The translations under genes were made by a program, and so were the position numbers. From assembly GCA_002067555.1 (NCBI GenBank), contig MVQQ01000162.1:1-5953 (forward strand): a stretch of DNA of 5,953 nucleotides, read 5' to 3'. The notes under the pieces are model-generated. The model worked only from the letters and a program-made list of their open reading frames with translations. It made no database searches and was not told the origin of the DNA. This stretch comes from Syntrophorhabdus sp. PtaB.Bin184. GTDB taxonomy: Bacteria > Desulfobacterota > Syntrophorhabdia > Syntrophorhabdales > Syntrophorhabdaceae. Of the stretch, positions 1 through 5,944 are shown piece by piece (the stretch's first letter is position 1; each line of letters opens with the position of its first letter).

Positions 1-1291
1 GGGTGTCCGCCCTCTCAAATGTGCCATATATGAAGCGGATGACAGCGGAAAGAAACCGGTCCCAGGCATCCATGAACCGTTTGCTCAACCATGACGGCTC
101 GCGCATCGAGGCGATGCCGCCCGTGAGCGCATGGACCGCCGGGACAAAAACCAGCGAGAAAAAAAGGAGATAGGCGATGCCCAGTGCCGAGAAAATGCCC
201 ACCTCAAGTATGCCCCGCACGCCTATCTGGTAGAGGGTGGCGAAGTTGAGTATCGATATCACACCGCACAGCAGGACCATTTCGTTCACATGCCCGGTGC
301 GCCTCCAGAGCACGTCGCGCCTTTCAGCCGGAGTCTTCTCCCGCTCTTCGTTGAAGGACTCGAACTTCCTCTCGGCGAAGGAGATGCCGGAAACGATCAT
401 GGCCGTGAAGACCAGGAGGAAGTAGACACGCTCATAGAGCTCGAATCCCATCAGCTGGAGGAGCCCAACGGACCCCCTGATCCACAGAAATCCGAGGAGG
501 ATCGTGAAGGACGCGATGGCCGCCTGCCCCACCGACCTCAGTGACAGGAAGAACGCGACGGCCACTATGACGAGGCCGACCGTGGAGAGCTTCATGATGT
601 CCGAAAGGAGGGCCGCGTCCATGAGGCCTCTCGCGGCCACCCACCCGGCAAGGAGCACGCCCTTGAATTTCCCGGCAGGCACGATATCGTCCTTCACGAA
701 CCATTCGCATGCGGGTATGGTCCTGTCTTCCAGGAACTCGGCCACTTTTCTGAAAACGCCGATCTCATCGTAATCGGGCGGAAGGAGCATGACCACCTGG
801 GCGTGATCGAACTGCCTCCCGACGAAGGGACCGTAGATGGCAGGGTCCTTTTTGACAGCGTCCTTCCATTCTTCCAGGACCTTCCCGGCGTCGTCGGATC
901 CCATCGACCTGATCGTCTCGCCGGTGATGTAGGGAGCGTTCTCAAGCTCCCTGCCCGAATCGCGGTAGCGCGGCACCGTCGAGAGGCTCATCACTCCGCA
1001 CTCGGGGAAGCGTTCTTTCAAGGCATCGGTGAGGTCCTTCACCTTCGCGAGGCCCGCTGCCGACAAACGTCCCTCAAAGGGTACGACAAAGGTCATTGCA
1101 TCACTGCTCACGAAGCCCTGCGGGGCAAGCCCTTTCACCTCCCTATCCATCCTCGCGTAGAGGTCATTTCCGTCAAGGATGCTGTTATCGACGATCCCGC
1201 CCCTCTTGACCATCACGTTCCCGTAGAGCATGAGAAGCGTTACGACGACAGTGGCGGCTATCACGATCCAGGCGCTTTTCTTGCTTGTCAT
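1..1291 (-). CDS. RND/MMPL-family exporter, N-terminal half (cut by left edge)
   Basis: Inner-membrane transporter of the RND superfamily, MMPL-like branch, which typically moves lipids or hydrophobic compounds using the proton gradient. I translated 430 codons without a stop from ATG 1291; usual length is about 750-900 residues, so roughly half is present. Layout: short basic N-terminus, TM1 (about 8-26), a soluble extracytoplasmic domain (about 27-232), then TM2 (234-252), TM3 (257-275), TM4 (289-306), TM5 (337-355) and TM6 (364-388). This is the first of the two repeats of an RND protein. TM4 reads G302-I-S-F where relatives usually have GxDY, so the proton-relay Asp seems absent from this half. 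The start is 9 bp after the HAD stop, in the same frame, with AAGGGA about 5 nt and GGAGG 13 nt upstream. It is last in the visible operon and probably exports the product. The substrate is unknown. Confidence 0.85.
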   Translation of the reverse strand, partial: MTSKKSAWIVIAATVVVTLLMLYGNVMVKRGGIVDNSILDGNDLYARMDREVKGLAPQGFVSSDAMTFVVPFEGRLSAAGLAKVKDLTDALKERFPECGVMSLSTVPRYRDSGRELENAPYITGETIRSMGSDDAGKVLEEWKDAVKKDPAIYGPFVGRQFDHAQVVMLLPPDYDEIGVFRKVAEFLEDRTIPACEWFVKDDIVPAGKFKGVLLAGWVAARGLMDAALLSDIMKLSTVGLVIVAVAFFLSLRSVGQAAIASFTILLGFLWIRGSVGLLQLMGFELYERVYFLLVFTAMIVSGISFAERKFESFNEEREKTPAERRDVLWRRTGHVNEMVLLCGVISILNFATLYQIGVRGILEVGIFSALGIAYLLFFSLVFVPAVHALTGGIASMREPSWLSKRFMDAWDRFLSAVIRFIYGTFERADT

Positions 1292-1300
1292 TAGTTCCCT

Positions 1301-1924
1301 TTATCCTCCATATGGTTCGATCCTGCCTTCCCTTGCATCCACCAGGAATGCTTTGCCTACCATGTCCAGAAATGCCCTGTCCGAAGGATGGTCCGCGTAG
1401 GCACAGCCGCTCTTTAACTCCACCTCATCATAGAGACGCCGCAGGGCCTCCGCCTTGTTGTCGCCGTAGACTATCCCGCCTTCGATCTTTCCCGTATAGA
1501 CCCGGCCCGCCATCTCCAACCTTGTTGCTATCACCCTGCGTATACCCAGCTTCTCAGCGACCATTCTGGCCAGCGGCTCGAAAACGTTGGTAACAAGGAC
1601 GACCTCGTCTTCGTTCTCGATGTGCTCTTTCACCCTGGCTACAACGGGGGCGCAGAGCCTGTGGCGCAATACGTTGTCGTAAAAACGGGCGAGGAGGCGG
1701 CTCATTCGCTCCCCGGACAATCCGATCGTGATGTGCCGGTAGGCATAGGACATGGCCTTTTCCGGGCTTCGAACGAAGCCGGCCTTGTAGAGCAGGAACA
1801 GAAAGCAGATCTTCACGAACAGCGGTTTGCCGACGACACCCATTCTTGCCAGGTATCGGAGAAGCAGTATCTGCGATTGCCCCCTCACGATCGTCCCGTC
1901 GAGATCAAAGAGAGCGAGGCCCAT
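1301..1924 (-). CDS. HAD superfamily IB phosphatase (SerB-like fold)
   Basis: A 207-residue cytoplasmic hydrolase that removes phosphate through an aspartyl-phosphate intermediate. Motif I is FDLDGT (nucleophile D7, acid/base D9), motif II ends in VLVT (T112), motif III is K157 in GDNK, and motif IV is YADHPSD with D178 and D182. The set is complete. The helical cap between motifs I and II holds a hydrophobic stretch (about 36-50), usual in subfamily IB proteins that resemble phosphoserine phosphatase. Relatives are often found beside, or fused to, PlsC acyltransferases, so dephosphorylation of a lipid phosphate is more likely here than serine synthesis. The start is set by a strong AGGAGGT (1940-1934) 9 nt upstream of ATG, which overlaps the stop of the KAS III gene and suggests coupled translation. 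The exact substrate cannot be told. Confidence 0.87.
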   Translation of the reverse strand: MGLALFDLDGTIVRGQSQILLLRYLARMGVVGKPLFVKICFLFLLYKAGFVRSPEKAMSYAYRHITIGLSGERMSRLLARFYDNVLRHRLCAPVVARVKEHIENEDEVVLVTNVFEPLARMVAEKLGIRRVIATRLEMAGRVYTGKIEGGIVYGDNKAEALRRLYDEVELKSGCAYADHPSDRAFLDMVGKAFLVDAREGRIEPYGG

Positions 1925-1939
1925 TTGCTCTCCACCTCC

Positions 1940-2884
1940 TCATCGTTTCACCAGCATTGCGCCGCTGGAATACCCGCCGCCGAAGACGGTGATCAGGATC
2001 AGGTCGCCCTTCTTGAACCTTTCCCGGTTTTGCGAAAGACAGATGACGGTACTCGCACAGCCGGTATTGCCAAGCTCCTCTATGTTGGAGATCACCCTTT
2101 CGTCACCCACGCCGAGAAGCTTTGCGACGCGCTCGATGATGCGCGCGTTGGCCTGATGCGGGATCAGGTAGTGGACATCGTCCAGACGGAGATCGTTGTT
2201 CTCCAGTATGCTCTTCGCTTCAGACACCATGAACTTGCACGCGTGGACGAAGACATCCTGCCCGTGGGGCATGACGAGACCGCCGTCGTTGGGCCTTAAG
2301 TACACCCCGTCCGGCCCCCTGCCGATGTGGGCAAGGCCTGATGTGCGAACATCCACGATCTCCATGTCGTCGGCATGGCAGCGTTCCTTTGAGATGAACA
2401 CGGCCCCGGCGCCATCGCCCCAGAGATGCCCCGACCGTTCGTCCGCTTCATCGGTGTAGGCAAAGTTGTGTTCAGACGCTATGACCAGGGCCCTCGCTGC
2501 CTTGCCTGACGCGAAATACGCCTCGACGATCTCGACGGCGTTCAGGAACGATGAACAGGCGGAGGTGATGGAGAAGACCTTCGCCTGTTCGATCCTGAAA
2601 CGGCACTGCACCGCGTGGGCGAGGGTTCCCACGGTGTCGTATGGCGTGTATGTGGCCCCTATTATGAGATCGATGTCGCAAAGGGGGTAAGGAAGGGATC
2701 CCGCGGCGGATTTTACCGTCTCTATTGCCATGGTATTGCCATTCTCGGCCGCGCTCGCCTTTGTCCTCGTCCTGATGCCTGATCTGCGGAATATCCATTC
2801 GTCGGTCAGTCCGTTCAGGCTCCCGTAGTGTCCATTGCCGATCACCGTTTCCGGCAGATAGTGTGAGATGGCGTTTATATACAT
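1940..2884 (-). CDS. 3-oxoacyl-ACP synthase III (FabH-like, KAS III)
   Basis: A 314-residue thiolase-fold condensing enzyme, the usual FabH length (about 317). It should load an acyl group from CoA or ACP on its cysteine and condense it with a malonyl unit. The catalytic triad is intact: C110 in TSACSSF, H243 in IPHQAN and N273 in GNTGCAS. Other family marks are DEWI..RSGI near 28-37, GDGAGAV at 156-162, and the glycine-rich end FGGGYSSGAMLVKR. The ATG lies 11 nt after AAGGAG (2901-2896), and the gene overlaps the end of plsC by 10 bp in another frame. No fabD, fabG or acpP is next to it; the neighbours are lipid-modifying enzymes and an exporter, so a special pathway is more likely than housekeeping fatty acid initiation. 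OleA- or DarB-like chemistry (joining two acyl chains) is possible but cannot be separated from FabH by eye. Confidence 0.92.
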   Translation of the reverse strand: MYINAISHYLPETVIGNGHYGSLNGLTDEWIFRRSGIRTRTKASAAENGNTMAIETVKSAAGSLPYPLCDIDLIIGATYTPYDTVGTLAHAVQCRFRIEQAKVFSITSACSSFLNAVEIVEAYFASGKAARALVIASEHNFAYTDEADERSGHLWGDGAGAVFISKERCHADDMEIVDVRTSGLAHIGRGPDGVYLRPNDGGLVMPHGQDVFVHACKFMVSEAKSILENNDLRLDDVHYLIPHQANARIIERVAKLLGVGDERVISNIEELGNTGCASTVICLSQNRERFKKGDLILITVFGGGYSSGAMLVKR

Positions 2885-3630
2885 TCCGGCACATACTCCT
2901 TTCCTGCAAGCAGGGCCACTTCGGTCATGATCCTGTTCGTTGCCTCGCGCAGAACCGCGTTATTCGAAGTGCCATTCCCGTATTCCCTCAGGTCCATCGG
3001 TTTCCCGTAATGAAGCTCTATGATCTTCCTGAAACGAGGCCACCCGGCGTGGGGCGGCAGTGCTTCGTAGGCGCCACGGATACCCAGCGGCACGACGGGA
3101 ACCCGGGCGCGCAGGGCAAACATTGCGACACCCGTGTGGGTTTTGCCTATCCGTCCATCCCTGCTTCGCGTCCCTTCCGGAAAGATGCAGAGGACTCCCC
3201 CGTGGTTCAAGACCTTGAGGCCAGCCTTTACAACGTGCGCCTGGTTCTCGCTCGCGCGCTCCACCTTTATCTGGCCCGAATACTCCATCACGGGCCGCCA
3301 CAACAGGGAGGAATAGAACTTTTCGGCCGCGAGGAAGGTCAGCTTGCGCGGCGTGCATGCGACCATGCTCAAGAAATCGAGGAAGCTGCCGTGGTTCGCC
3401 GCCACGATGAATCTGCCCACCGGCAGGTCCTCAAGCCCCGTGACGCCTTTCACGTAGAACGTCCTCACAAAAGGGGCCGCGATGAGCTTCACGCAGATGT
3501 TGTTGAAAACCCACCCCCCCCAAGTATGCTCTTTTGCTATCGTCAGCCGGCGGCTGACGCTGGTCATCCCAAATGTCCCAACCGATCGAGTGTCCTCGCA
3601 TGAACCGCGAGAATCTTTCCGGTCATCCAT
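2875..3630 (-). CDS. PlsC-type acyltransferase (1-acylglycerol-3-phosphate acyltransferase family)
   Basis: A membrane-associated acyltransferase that moves an acyl chain from acyl-ACP or acyl-CoA to a hydroxyl, classically lysophosphatidate. Numbered from ATG 3630 (251 residues), the HX4D motif NHGSFLD is at 79-85 (H80, D85), FPEGTRS is at 150-156 and VPVVPLGI is at 177-184. Length and motif spacing fit the family. Start choice: the open frame goes back to TTG 3687, which would overlap the SDR stop by 4 bp, but GGGGAGG at 3645-3639 sits 8 nt before ATG 3630, so I prefer that start. A later ATG at 3567 would still leave all motifs intact. The end overlaps the KAS III start by 10 bp. A run of eight G and a 19-bp palindrome lie in the 5' coding part. 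In this operon it may acylate a non-glycerolipid acceptor. Confidence 0.88.
   Translation of the reverse strand: MDDRKDSRGSCEDTRSVGTFGMTSVSRRLTIAKEHTWGGWVFNNICVKLIAAPFVRTFYVKGVTGLEDLPVGRFIVAANHGSFLDFLSMVACTPRKLTFLAAEKFYSSLLWRPVMEYSGQIKVERASENQAHVVKAGLKVLNHGGVLCIFPEGTRSRDGRIGKTHTGVAMFALRARVPVVPLGIRGAYEALPPHAGWPRFRKIIELHYGKPMDLREYGNGTSNNAVLREATNRIMTEVALLAGKEYVPECI
3514..3521 (-). repeat. Homopolymer G8 tract inside the 5' part of plsC
   Basis: Eight C on the plus strand, read on the coding strand as part of W-G-G-W (residues 37-40 from ATG 3630). It is upstream of all catalytic motifs, so a change of one base would abolish the enzyme. As given, the frame is intact. Confidence 0.9.
3541..3559. 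repeat. Perfect 19-bp palindrome in the 5' part of plsC
   Basis: CGTCAGCCG, one central G, then CGGCTGACG: nine-base arms that are exact reverse complements. It lies in codons about 24-30 of plsC and 20 bp from the G8 tract. No T run follows on either strand, so it does not look like an intrinsic terminator. It could be an operator-like site, an mRNA hairpin or chance. Confidence 0.6.
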
Positions 3631-3638
3631 CACCATGT

Positions 3639-3645
3639 CCTCCCC
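3639..3645 (-). promoter_or_regulatory. Ribosome binding site that decides the plsC start
   Basis: GGGGAGG on the minus strand, 8 nt before ATG 3630. It is the best Shine-Dalgarno match near this gene and argues against the longer TTG start at 3687 and for a 53-bp gap after the SDR gene. Confidence 0.65.
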
Positions 3646-3683
3646 TTGATCGAAGACTCGCAAAACAGGCAGTTTGTTGTGTT

Positions 3684-4865
3684 TCAAGAAACATTCCGGA
3701 AATTGTTCTCCATCGCGAAACGCATGAGGCGATCGACCAACGCTCTATCAATGCGAGGAGGCGGGTTGAAGGAATCTCCCATCATGGCACGCATGTTGGT
3801 CGTATCAAAGCTCTTGTGGTTCTTCATGTATCCGGTAAATCGTCCGATGAGGGAGCCCACGCTCCTCTGGACGGATCTCAAAGCCGTGTGAGCGTGTTCG
3901 GACGCCCTGCCGTCCGGCCATTTATCGACGACGTCGATACCCGTTATTCCCATCGCCGAAAAGCACATCCGGATGATATCTGTCGCTTTCGGCGGGACTG
4001 CGTGGGCAAAATGGAAGGTCAGTCCCTTCGAGCCCTCGGACTCGAAGAGATGCACGATATTCCGCACGACCCAGTCGACAGGGATCATGTCCAGCGAAGA
4101 ATCAGAGGAAATCTGGACCGTCAAAGGGATGTGAAGGGTTCCATCTGGGCCAAGTGTGATCCCGGAGCCGTCGAGGTCGTGGCCGTTCTTTTTCATGCGC
4201 CTGATGATCTGCTGTTTCACTACCCAGAAAGGGGCGCAAAAGCCGTAGAGACCGTTGAAGGCTATGGTTTTTCCTGTTATCGAATCACCGCACACGACGG
4301 GCAGACGATAAATGCGATGACTGTTGCGGGGGTCTCTCCGGGCCCACTCTCGGACGAGCTTCTCGCCGTTCAGCTTTGACTCTTCATATGGGTTCATAAA
4401 CGATTGCCCGCAGTCGAGGTCACCCTCCATGATCGTGCCCTCACGGTCACCTGCAACGAAGAGAGTGCTCACGTGATGAAATTCATTGATGCGCCAGGCG
4501 GTGCAAAGATCGAGAGCGTTTCTCGTCCCCACGATATTGGTATGGAAAACGTTCTCTTTATTCGTCTGCAGGAAATCAAGAGCCGCGGCGAGATGAAACA
4601 CGGCATCGATCTTCCCCAGGTCGCCCGCGTCGCTGCCAAGGGCGAGATGCTCTCTGGTCACGTCGCCCTCGACTACGATATATTGTCCCTTGAACCGGTT
4701 CACCCCCCGGGTGACACATCCAAGGACCTCGTCCACGCGTTGCCGGGCGCTTTTGTTCCGGCTGCGCCGACTGAGAAGTACAAGCTTGTGCCCCCTTTCC
4801 ATGAGTGCCGCGGCAAGGAAACTCCCGACAAACCCGGTAGCGCCGGTCATCAATACTCTTTTCAT
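3684..4865 (-). CDS. Extended SDR-family NAD(P)-dependent oxidoreductase (thioester reductase / male-sterility type)
   Basis: A 393-residue cytoplasmic oxidoreductase with a Rossmann fold. The nucleotide-binding loop is TGATGFVG (7-14), followed by GDVT (67-70), HLAA (91-94), the HVST strand end with S133/T134, and the catalytic Y160xxxK164 in PYEESK. The segment around IPVDWVVRNIVHL (261-273) is typical of the NAD_binding_4 group, which includes thioester reductase domains and fatty acyl reductases, and also of 3-beta-hydroxysteroid-dehydrogenase-like SDRs. The C-terminal part (about 300-393) is less recognisable and may bind the acyl substrate. Likely roles are reductive release of an acyl thioester or reduction of the beta-keto group made by the KAS III; the sequence does not settle which. 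ATG 4865 has AAGGGGG about 8 nt upstream. It starts 49 bp after the methyltransferase stop. Confidence 0.88.
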   Translation of the reverse strand: MKRVLMTGATGFVGSFLAAALMERGHKLVLLSRRSRNKSARQRVDEVLGCVTRGVNRFKGQYIVVEGDVTREHLALGSDAGDLGKIDAVFHLAAALDFLQTNKENVFHTNIVGTRNALDLCTAWRINEFHHVSTLFVAGDREGTIMEGDLDCGQSFMNPYEESKLNGEKLVREWARRDPRNSHRIYRLPVVCGDSITGKTIAFNGLYGFCAPFWVVKQQIIRRMKKNGHDLDGSGITLGPDGTLHIPLTVQISSDSSLDMIPVDWVVRNIVHLFESEGSKGLTFHFAHAVPPKATDIIRMCFSAMGITGIDVVDKWPDGRASEHAHTALRSVQRSVGSLIGRFTGYMKNHKSFDTTNMRAMMGDSFNPPPRIDRALVDRLMRFAMENNFRNVS

Positions 4866-4914
4866 CGCCGTCGCCCCCTTACTCTACCGACGCGACATTT
4901 CTTCACATTGTTGT

Positions 4915-5688
4915 TCACAGGACAACTCCCATCCCCATGCAGTGAAAATGATGAGGTTCGTCGTAGAAGCATCCCTTCCATTCGTACCCGGCGCGTTCGA
5001 AGATGTACTGCAGCTGCTGCGGGGTCTTGTATACGAGATTCCATCCTACGAATTCCTGCAGGATGTAGGACATAAAGGGGTCTTCGTCGATCATGGCCGT
5101 CGTCACGTTACTGGCGACGAGAATCCCACCCTTTTTGAAGTAGGGCCTGATCTTCTTCAGGATGGCGACGCATCGGGATGCCGGGATACCGCAAAGAACG
5201 CCGATGAGAAGGCCCACGTCGAATTCCTCCCGGTGGGCCAGGGACAGGATATTTGCCTCAACGAAGTCCACTCCCAAAACCCCCATCTCCCGGGCGAATT
5301 CCCGTCCCGAATCGAGCGCTTCCCTGTCGAGATCAACACATTCAAGAAGAACGGAGCCATTCCACCGGACATTCCTTTTCATCATCTCCAAGGTGTCGCG
5401 CCCGGTGCCGCAGCCCAGATTGATGATCCTCAACCCGCCGCCGTTGTACCTCATCTTCTCCAGGACCAGTTCTTCCGTCCCGTCGATGACGGCCTGGATG
5501 CGGTTACGGAGGGCGCGGCCGCTGGGAGAGCGGGAAAGATAATCATCGACCCACCCCGTTCCTTCGCCCTTGTATATGCACTCAGGCATCCTATACGTCC
5601 CCGGGTTATCCATGAGAGCCCGCAACATGCAACTCTCTCTTCGAAAGTAGGCAACTATGCCTTCCCTCTCTATCACCGAAGGGGTCAT
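4915..5688 (-). CDS. Class I SAM-dependent methyltransferase
   Basis: A 257-residue protein with a Rossmann-like methyltransferase core. Motif I is INLGCGTGRD (89-98), the acidic end of strand 2 is VDLD (118-121), DFVEANIL (141-148) fits the adenine-binding region, and FDVGLLIGVLCGIP (156-169) is the strand-4 region. An N-terminal helical segment of about 80 residues comes first and probably shapes the substrate pocket. The part ahead of motif I (SPSGRALRNRIQ) recalls methyltransferases acting on acyl carboxylates or small metabolites, but this is a weak impression. The target is unknown; as first enzyme of the operon, O- or C-methylation of the lipid product is likely. The ATG is only 2 nt after a run of ten G, which acts as the only candidate ribosome binding site, so initiation may depend on tract length. 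Confidence 0.85.
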   Translation of the reverse strand: MTPSVIEREGIVAYFRRESCMLRALMDNPGTYRMPECIYKGEGTGWVDDYLSRSPSGRALRNRIQAVIDGTEELVLEKMRYNGGGLRIINLGCGTGRDTLEMMKRNVRWNGSVLLECVDLDREALDSGREFAREMGVLGVDFVEANILSLAHREEFDVGLLIGVLCGIPASRCVAILKKIRPYFKKGGILVASNVTTAMIDEDPFMSYILQEFVGWNLVYKTPQQLQYIFERAGYEWKGCFYDEPHHFHCMGMGVVL

Positions 5689-5812
5689 AACCCCCCCCCC
5701 GGCTTTTTTGTTTGATCAACTCCCGCGGCAAAGAGGCGATAAATGCCTTTGCCTGTTCAATCCCTTCGCCTTTACCTTCTAACAACATTGCATCAATGTC
5801 GGCCCACACCAT
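5606..5812 (-). CDS. Small hypothetical frame ahead of the methyltransferase, possibly frameshifted at the G10 tract
   Basis: I do not recognise this. ATG 5812 has AAGGAG 5 nt upstream and opens a frame of about 38 plausible residues (MVWADIDAMLLEGKGEG, then an amphipathic, helix-like IEQAKAFIASLPRELIKQK). It then enters the G10 tract and, as the sequence stands, reads on in the wrong frame through the start of the methyltransferase to a stop at 5606; that tail looks non-coding. With 8 or 11 G it would stop at TGA 5687-5685, giving the common ATGA overlap with the methyltransferase start. With 9 G it would fuse to it. About half of its third codon positions are G or C by my count, which looks lower than in the operon genes. 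The frame is also open upstream to the right edge, but that part looks non-coding. It could be a short coupled leader peptide, a decayed gene end, or chance. Confidence 0.4.
   Translation of the reverse strand: MVWADIDAMLLEGKGEGIEQAKAFIASLPRELIKQKSRGGGYDPFGDREGRHSCLLSKRELHVAGSHG
5691..5700 (-). repeat. Homopolymer G10 tract before the methyltransferase start
   Basis: Ten C on the plus strand, ten G on the coding strand, ending 2 nt before ATG 5688. It lies where the ribosome binding site should be and inside the small upstream frame. Long G tracts of this kind are prone to slippage in replication and to length errors in sequencing. Confidence 0.95.
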
Positions 5813-5856
5813 CTTTACTCCTTCACTCAGGTATTCTTGACGTCCGGCAGACGAAA

Positions 5857-5889
5857 GGGATGGTGAGTTTCCCATTTCCACACCATCCC
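5857..5889. repeat. Inverted repeat upstream of the operon, 9-bp arms
   Basis: GGGATGGTG (5857-5865) and CACCATCCC (5881-5889) are perfect reverse complements around a 15-base loop. It is 45 bp upstream of the small frame at 5812 and has no T run after it on the minus strand. It may be a transcript hairpin, a regulator site, or part of a dispersed intergenic repeat. Confidence 0.6.
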
Positions 5890-5891
5890 CC

Positions 5892-5944
5892 CGCCCACCG
5901 AAGCATTCCGTCGCCAGGAAGCTCAATCGCCCACCGCCACATTC
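5892..5944. repeat. Imperfect 17-bp direct repeat, 36-bp period
   Basis: Two copies, 5892-5908 and 5928-5944, share CGCCCACCG, three differing bases, then CATTC, so 14 of 17 positions match. The spacing of 36 bp is not a whole number of helical turns at 10.5 bp. Further copies could lie beyond the right edge. No reading frame here is convincing. Confidence 0.55.

Noticed and set aside
1292..1300. HAD phosphatase and RND transporter as one fused protein
   Set aside because: They share a frame, but a TAA at 1303-1301 separates them and the RND gene has its own ATG and ribosome binding site.
1622..2299. Plus-strand open frame of 225 codons opposite the HAD and KAS III genes
   Set aside because: It spans two well-supported minus-strand genes and has no motif or plausible ribosome binding context.
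1940..2884. Housekeeping fabH in a fatty acid synthesis operon
   Set aside because: No plsX, fabD, fabG, acpP or fabF beside it; the neighbours are a phosphatase, an acyltransferase, a reductase and an exporter.
2863..3603. Plus-strand open frame of 246 codons opposite plsC
   Set aside because: Antisense to a gene with intact HX4D and FPEGTR motifs; no family marks of its own.
3573..4379. Plus-strand open frame of 268 codons opposite the SDR gene
   Set aside because: Antisense to the conserved NAD(P)-binding oxidoreductase; rich in His, Arg and Pro with no recognisable fold.
1..5688. Aryl polyene or Ole-type olefin cluster
   Set aside because: Some families are shared (ketosynthase, acyltransferase, MMPL exporter, SDR), but the marks of those clusters (several KAS II-type ketosynthases with dehydratases and ammonia lyase, or OleB/OleC) are not in the window, so I do not assign either.
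4690..5715. Plus-strand open frame of 341 codons
   Set aside because: It lies antisense to the methyltransferase and the start of the SDR gene, both of which have clear motifs. Its product shows no domain and has long low-sense stretches, so it is a by-product of GC-rich third positions on the other strand.
5701..5730. Sigma-70 promoter or terminator near the A-rich stretch before the G10 tract
   Set aside because: TTGATC is present, but the next -10-like bases are about 23 bp away, too far, and there is no stem followed by a T run on the minus strand.
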